DNA of 64,000 bases from Blastomussa wellsi (Eukaryota; Cnidaria; Anthozoa; Scleractinia; Plerogyridae). The stretch is from contig OX393574.1 in assembly GCA_947652115.1 (NCBI GenBank), positions 11,332,336 through 11,396,335 of the forward strand, written 5' to 3'. Positions 62,375 through 64,000 of the stretch are shown piece after piece. The notes beneath the pieces are model-generated. The model had not been told where the DNA came from. It saw nothing but the letters and a program-made list of their open reading frames with translations, and ran no database searches. Numbering within the stretch: the first letter of the stretch is position 1; every line of letters begins with the position of its first letter. Both the position numbers and the translations under genes were made by a program.

Positions 62375-62540
62375 ATATAATTTGGTTTTATCAACTGGGT
62401 TGATAATGTCAATTGGCCACCGTAAAGAGATTCAAGAGCTGACGCTCCGACGAAGGGCTAACGCTCGAAACGTCAGCTCTTGAATCTCTTTACGGTGGCC
62501 AATTGACATTATCAACCCAGTTTATAAAACCAAATTATAT
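62375..62540. repeat. Penelope terminal palindrome, 70-bp arms
   Basis: Arms 62375-62444 and 62471-62540 are inverted copies with one mismatch. Both are Penelope 3'-terminal sequence (TTGATAATGTCAATTGGCCA ... AAAGAGATTCAAGAGCTGAC). The 26-base loop carries the hammerhead-like core. Confidence 0.95.
62445..62478 (+). ncRNA. Hammerhead-like core in Penelope palindrome
   Basis: CTCCGACGAAGGGCTAACG then CTCGAAACGTCAG; same layout and same C-for-U core variant as in the two Penelope copies of the TBC1D22 intron. Confidence 0.5.
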
Positions 62541-64000
62541 TCTTAGAGTCATACCCTGTCTTGGACGACTCCATACCCTGTTTAGGACAGACTTACTTGA
62601 AATCATATATCCTGTTCAGGAGTGAGGGGTCATAAACCATACCCTATCCAGTGACACGTCCCCATATAGCCAATATAAAGGGTATCCCCCTCCCCGGGAT
62701 ATACTCCCTCTGGATATACATCTGGATTTACGTACAAGTTAACGAACGCGTCGTCGTTGCTCATCCTTACTTACTAATTAAAATGTGTTTCTGTCACTTG
62801 TTTGGAAACTGTTAAATCAAAACAAACAATTGTTGTTGGGTTAGTACGGTTGCCGCTAGCTTCTAGAAATCGTATGAAAAAAAAGATAGTAAAGTTTTAT
62901 AAGCCAATTAGCCAACAGGGCTATATCTACTGGAGAAAATAAAAGGCGTCTTATCTAAGACGCATGGCCCTAATGAGCCAAATTTGAAATTTTAAATTGC
63001 AGTTATTAATTTGAAAAGTTTGCTGCCCTTACTTACAAATAAAAGCTAACCGTGGCCAAGACCAATGGTGAAACTAATCAAAGGAAAGCCGGAGTGCAAC
63101 TGGCGTTAAAGGCAAGCAAACCGTAGCTTGCACTGGAGTGGAACAAACTGCAATCGACGTGGAGCTCTTCTAAGCTAATTTGTATCCAGGGAAACCGTGA
63201 TTTGATAGATAAAAATCTACCTCGTATAAAAATCACGCATGGACTCGTTTGACTATGTCAATTTTCAATGTTTGTCTATATATGTCAGTTATACGGGGTG
63301 GTGTCTATATGGCGGCAAACTGGGCACGGCTGAAGGATGTGCTAAACATCTCAGTTGTTCTTCTGTCACAGAATTGATGGTTGTCTAGTAAATGGTTCAT
63401 GCCTAATTAGGAGCATAGGGCAACTACAGTTTTCCTCCACTCGTCGCTGTTTAGGCCCGAAGCTCTATTTTATTCCATTTAGTCCTGCCTGTCGCAGTTT
63501 TCAGAGTTCGGCTGACCTCCTCCAGTTGTTGTTTGGCCTTCCTCGCTTCCTCTTCCCTCACGGGTTCCAGAAGAGGGCCTGCCTGGTGACACTGTCCCAT
63601 CTATAGCATATACTTATGGTGCAGAATCTGCAGTAAATGTTGGTAGTTTTCCTTAATAAAGTTTATTTGACTGTCACTGCGGAAGCCATGATTACTTTGA
63701 TAGAAGATCGACGAAAATGCACATAATTAGTAAAGAGCATACACTCTTCAATTCCATAGACAAAAATTAATTGTCTATTGGGGCCTAAATCATTATACGC
63801 CAGACATGCAGGAAAACAACATCTCGACTATATGATTTGAAATCTCACATCCTTTGGTATTTTAATCAATTGCCCCATTACCACAATAGCCACTGATACA
63901 AATCTTTCAGCCGACTGACCTTGAGGCGGTTTTGTTTCATGTCGAGAAGGCGTGTTGATTATTTAATTAAAACTAAAGATATCCTTTTAACTGTGAAGAT

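Larger units (their letters stand above)
60987..64000. other. 3' spacer
   Basis: No gene is supported. Holds the foldback 61605-61791, a two-copy 59-bp repeat (TTTTGTTTGTGCCCATTG at 61518 and 61577), the Penelope palindrome 62375-62540 and a decayed repeat at 62545-62710. Confidence 0.4.

Noticed and set aside
63355..63606. 83-codon open stretch with a retroelement-like flavour near its end
   Set aside because: Too short and ambiguous to assign to an element family.
1..64000. CRISPR arrays, bacterial operons, phage modules
   Set aside because: Spliced genes and animal transposons throughout; no direct-repeat/spacer arrays seen.

Overview
This window is animal nuclear DNA. Genes are split by GT-AG introns, spacers are AT-rich, and nested retrotransposons, DNA transposons and MITEs are abundant. 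Together with a cluster of intronless neuropeptide-type class A GPCRs, this suggests an anthozoan cnidarian, probably a stony coral or sea anemone. The organism is inferred from general character, not from a database match.

Layout. (1) 1-13605: the 3' half of a GRIPAP1-like (GRASP-1) gene on the + strand, with five terminal exons between 6027 and 13452. Its introns are packed with mobile DNA. An intact BEL/Pao LTR retrotransposon with two LTRs that look identical lies at 59-5888 (coding on the - strand). An apparently intact PIF/Harbinger transposon (7310-10221; Myb-like gene plus DDE transposase) has split an older non-LTR retrotransposon. A 120-bp-period palindromic repeat and a tRNA-derived SINE follow. 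(2) 13606-18904: spacer with a short MITE that has an 8-bp target duplication, and one candidate orphan exon. (3) 18905-31959: a complete 13-exon TBC1D22-like Rab-GAP gene on the + strand, 538 codons, all splice phases consistent. Its introns hold a CR1/L2-like LINE, tRNA-like SINE heads, an inverted pair of Penelope-like element 3' ends around a 200-N gap, and a TTAA-flanked MITE. (4) 31975-37581: repeat-rich spacer with a minisatellite interrupted by a MITE, a 709-bp TTAA element and foldback repeats. (5) 37582-60986: four related single-exon class A GPCR genes (+, +, -, +). The third is broken by a 56-bp-arm palindrome. Foldback, TTAA and Harbinger-type MITEs lie between them. (6) 60987-64000: spacer with a foldback repeat and a 70-bp-arm palindrome built from Penelope terminal sequence around a hammerhead-ribozyme-like core.

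How the genes relate. GRIPAP1 and TBC1D22 both belong to Rab-dependent membrane traffic (endosome and Golgi) and are adjacent head-to-tail. The four receptors look like one lineage-specific duplication group: they share an ECL2 C-x-E-x-W motif and a TM6 without the usual CWxP tryptophan. The most notable observations are the palindromic inactivation of the third receptor, the Penelope/hammerhead palindrome, the intact nested Harbinger, and a foldback element carrying mirrored CRE and TATA-like boxes.
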